Source: Rhyzopertha dominica (lineage: Eukaryota > Arthropoda > Insecta > Coleoptera > Bostrichidae). Taken from it: 64,000 bases of DNA. Numbering within the stretch: position 1 is the stretch's first letter; every line of letters begins with the position of its first letter. Of this stretch, positions 62,605 to 64,000 are shown one piece after another. The stretch lies in contig QCXZ01000003.1 of NCBI GenBank assembly GCA_025024175.1, forward strand, positions 22,278,392 through 22,342,391, given 5' to 3'. The translations under genes and the position numbers were made by a program. A model generated the notes under the pieces. That model ran no database searches. It was not told the DNA's origin and saw only the letters and a list, made by a program, of their open reading frames with translations.

Positions 62605-63341
62605 GGTAATTATTTAGTATACCGGTTATTTACCTATCGAGCTGAAATTGTGCATACCTCTAGAAAGAGGCCTCCTGAACACGAATATGAAATCCGTTTC
62701 TTGCGCTCGCGCTTAGTTTTCAAAAAATTAATGTTTCAATTTGGAACTACTCTACGACGCGGAGTAATCTCCCTTATGCCGCGCAGTGCCGCATGCTCCT
62801 TAACGTCCGGTCGTCCTACGCGGGTGCCTTTTCAGGCAGATTTGGTAGTCGTTTTGTTTTTACCTCGTGATTTTTGAAACGTTTAGGCCGTGATTTACAA
62901 CACGCGAGGTTTTTCGTATGCTGTGCGGTGTCGCGTATTCCTTAACGTCCGGTCGTCCTACGCGGGTGCGTTTTCAGGCAGATTTGGGGTTGTTTTTTTC
63001 ACCGCGCGATTTTTGAGGCGTTTAGGCCGTGTTTTTTGCGCGCCGCGCGCAAAAAACACGGCCTAAACGCCTCAAAAATCGCGCGGTGAAAAAAACAACC
63101 CCAAATCTGCCTGAAAACGCACCCGCGTAGGACGACCGGACGTTAAGGAGCATGCGACACTGCGCGGCTTAAGCGAGAACGCTCCGCGTCGTAAAGTAGT
63201 TCCAAATTGAAATATTAATTTTTTGAAAACTAAGCGCGAGCGCAAGAAACGGATTTCATATTCGTGTTCAGGAGGCCACTTTCTAGAGGTATGCACAATT
63301 TCAGCTCGATAGGTAAATAACCGGTATACTAAATAATTACC
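62605..63341. mobile_element. CpG-rich palindromic MITE, 737 bp, spacerless centre
   Basis: The outer ends GGTAATTATTTAGTATACCG and its inverse match exactly. The near 8-bp duplication TAATTTAA (62597-62604) / TGATTTAA (63342-63349) flanks it. The centre is a perfect palindrome about base 63044 (GCGCGC-C-GCGCGC) with arms of at least 100 identical bases. The left arm has an extra internal copy of the 'cgtccggtcgtcctacgcgggtg' module (62800 and 62945), so the arms are unequal. Mirror-image open frames of about 75 codons at 62650-62877 and 63072-63296 are a by-product of the palindrome. Confidence 0.9.
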
Positions 63342-64000
63342 TGATTTAATATGTTTAATAGGTTCCGTTTCCGTTTTTTATACAGTTCACCATGTACCTA
63401 TATCGCTGATAGACATCGACGCTACTCACATAATAATAATATGGTCACAGATATAATCAATATATAATTGCTAATAACAATAATTATTTTAGAAATGCAT
63501 CTGGGGCCCTATATCACCCTAAATATTTATAGAAAGTCTGTAAAACAATACCCCGTTGAAAGGTAACTATTTAGATTTAATTTAACAGATCGATAATATC
63601 TAATGAACGCCAAACAGCTATCATTCAACCTTCGAGAAACTAAATATCAATAGGCAGATACCTAAATGTATACTAATTATCCATTGCCTATCAAGTTCCG
63701 ATATAACCCAGTTTGTTAAATAATCGAAACAGAACGTAGGTATAAGTACTTCCAGCTTAATACATTTCATATCTTTTATCACCAACATTTAACCTGTCTG
63801 TGTACCTTTTCCAGCAAGAAAACCTCTTAGATACTATACCCACAAACTTACCTGTCAGGTAAAAACAGGTATATCCATAAATACGAACAGGTACACAATC
63901 AATTTATATCACTGACGAACACTTTCAACTTTATACAAACACACATCAAAATTTAAAACTTATCACTGCCACTGTAACATCTTGGCTTCGGTATTTACCA
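63342..64000. other. window end, unassigned
   Basis: AT-rich with short TAGGTA/TACCTA phrases; nothing recognised. Confidence 0.35.

Noticed and set aside
62650..63296. Two similar 75-codon proteins on opposite strands (62650-62877 and 63072-63296) as a gene pair.
   Set aside because: They are mirror images created by the palindrome and show no recognisable domain.
1..64000. CRISPR array, operon or phage-like defence system.
   Set aside because: No regularly spaced short repeats and no tightly packed unidirectional genes; GT-AG introns and animal transposons show that the sequence is an animal nuclear genome.

Overview
The window is animal, and most likely insect, nuclear DNA. It is AT-rich, has widely spaced exons with GT-AG introns, and is full of fossil transposable elements: hAT, Tc1/mariner, Penelope-like, CR1/L2-like and RTE-like LINEs, Ty3/gypsy, MITEs and fold-backs. 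Isolated N bases mark a draft assembly. A repeat-rich holometabolous insect, perhaps a beetle, fits the protein similarity and the repeat mix, but the species cannot be fixed from the sequence. I see no bacterial-type operon, CRISPR array or other prokaryotic system.

Two multi-exon host genes lie tail to tail. ARMC1 (armadillo repeat-containing protein 1) is on the + strand in five exons from 1185 to 11727. The dual leucine zipper kinase gene (wallenda/DLK/MAP3K12/13) is on the - strand from about 57828 down to 17688. Its eight coding exons join in phase to give about 864 residues. A third, intronless gene for a four-transmembrane protein lies at 18787-19278 on the + strand, inside the last intron of the kinase gene. 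The assigned exons total under 4 kb; most of the rest is introns filled with repeats.

Layout: 1-1184, 5' flank of ARMC1. 1185-11727, ARMC1, with a 1-kb fold-back in intron 2 and a decayed gypsy element in intron 4. 11728-15600, intergenic with tRNA-related SINE-like copies. 15607-17687, 3' UTR of wallenda. 17992-27807, last wallenda intron, holding the nested gene, a Penelope-tail fold-back, a complete non-autonomous hAT with a LINE inside it, and a CR1/L2-like LINE. 27808-36715, wallenda exons 7 to 2, with a hAT-in-hAT-in-Penelope nest at 32261-34963. 36716-57675, a roughly 21-kb first coding intron with several long palindromes, a pair of inverted TA-flanked MITEs and a decayed Penelope-like element. 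57676-57828, first coding exon. 57829-64000, upstream sequence ending in a CpG-rich, almost spacerless palindrome at 62605-63341.

The most notable pattern is the repeated head-to-head arrangement of 5'-truncated Penelope-like tails, which makes long hairpins at four or more loci. Several DNA transposons could be delimited exactly by their terminal repeats and target-site duplications.
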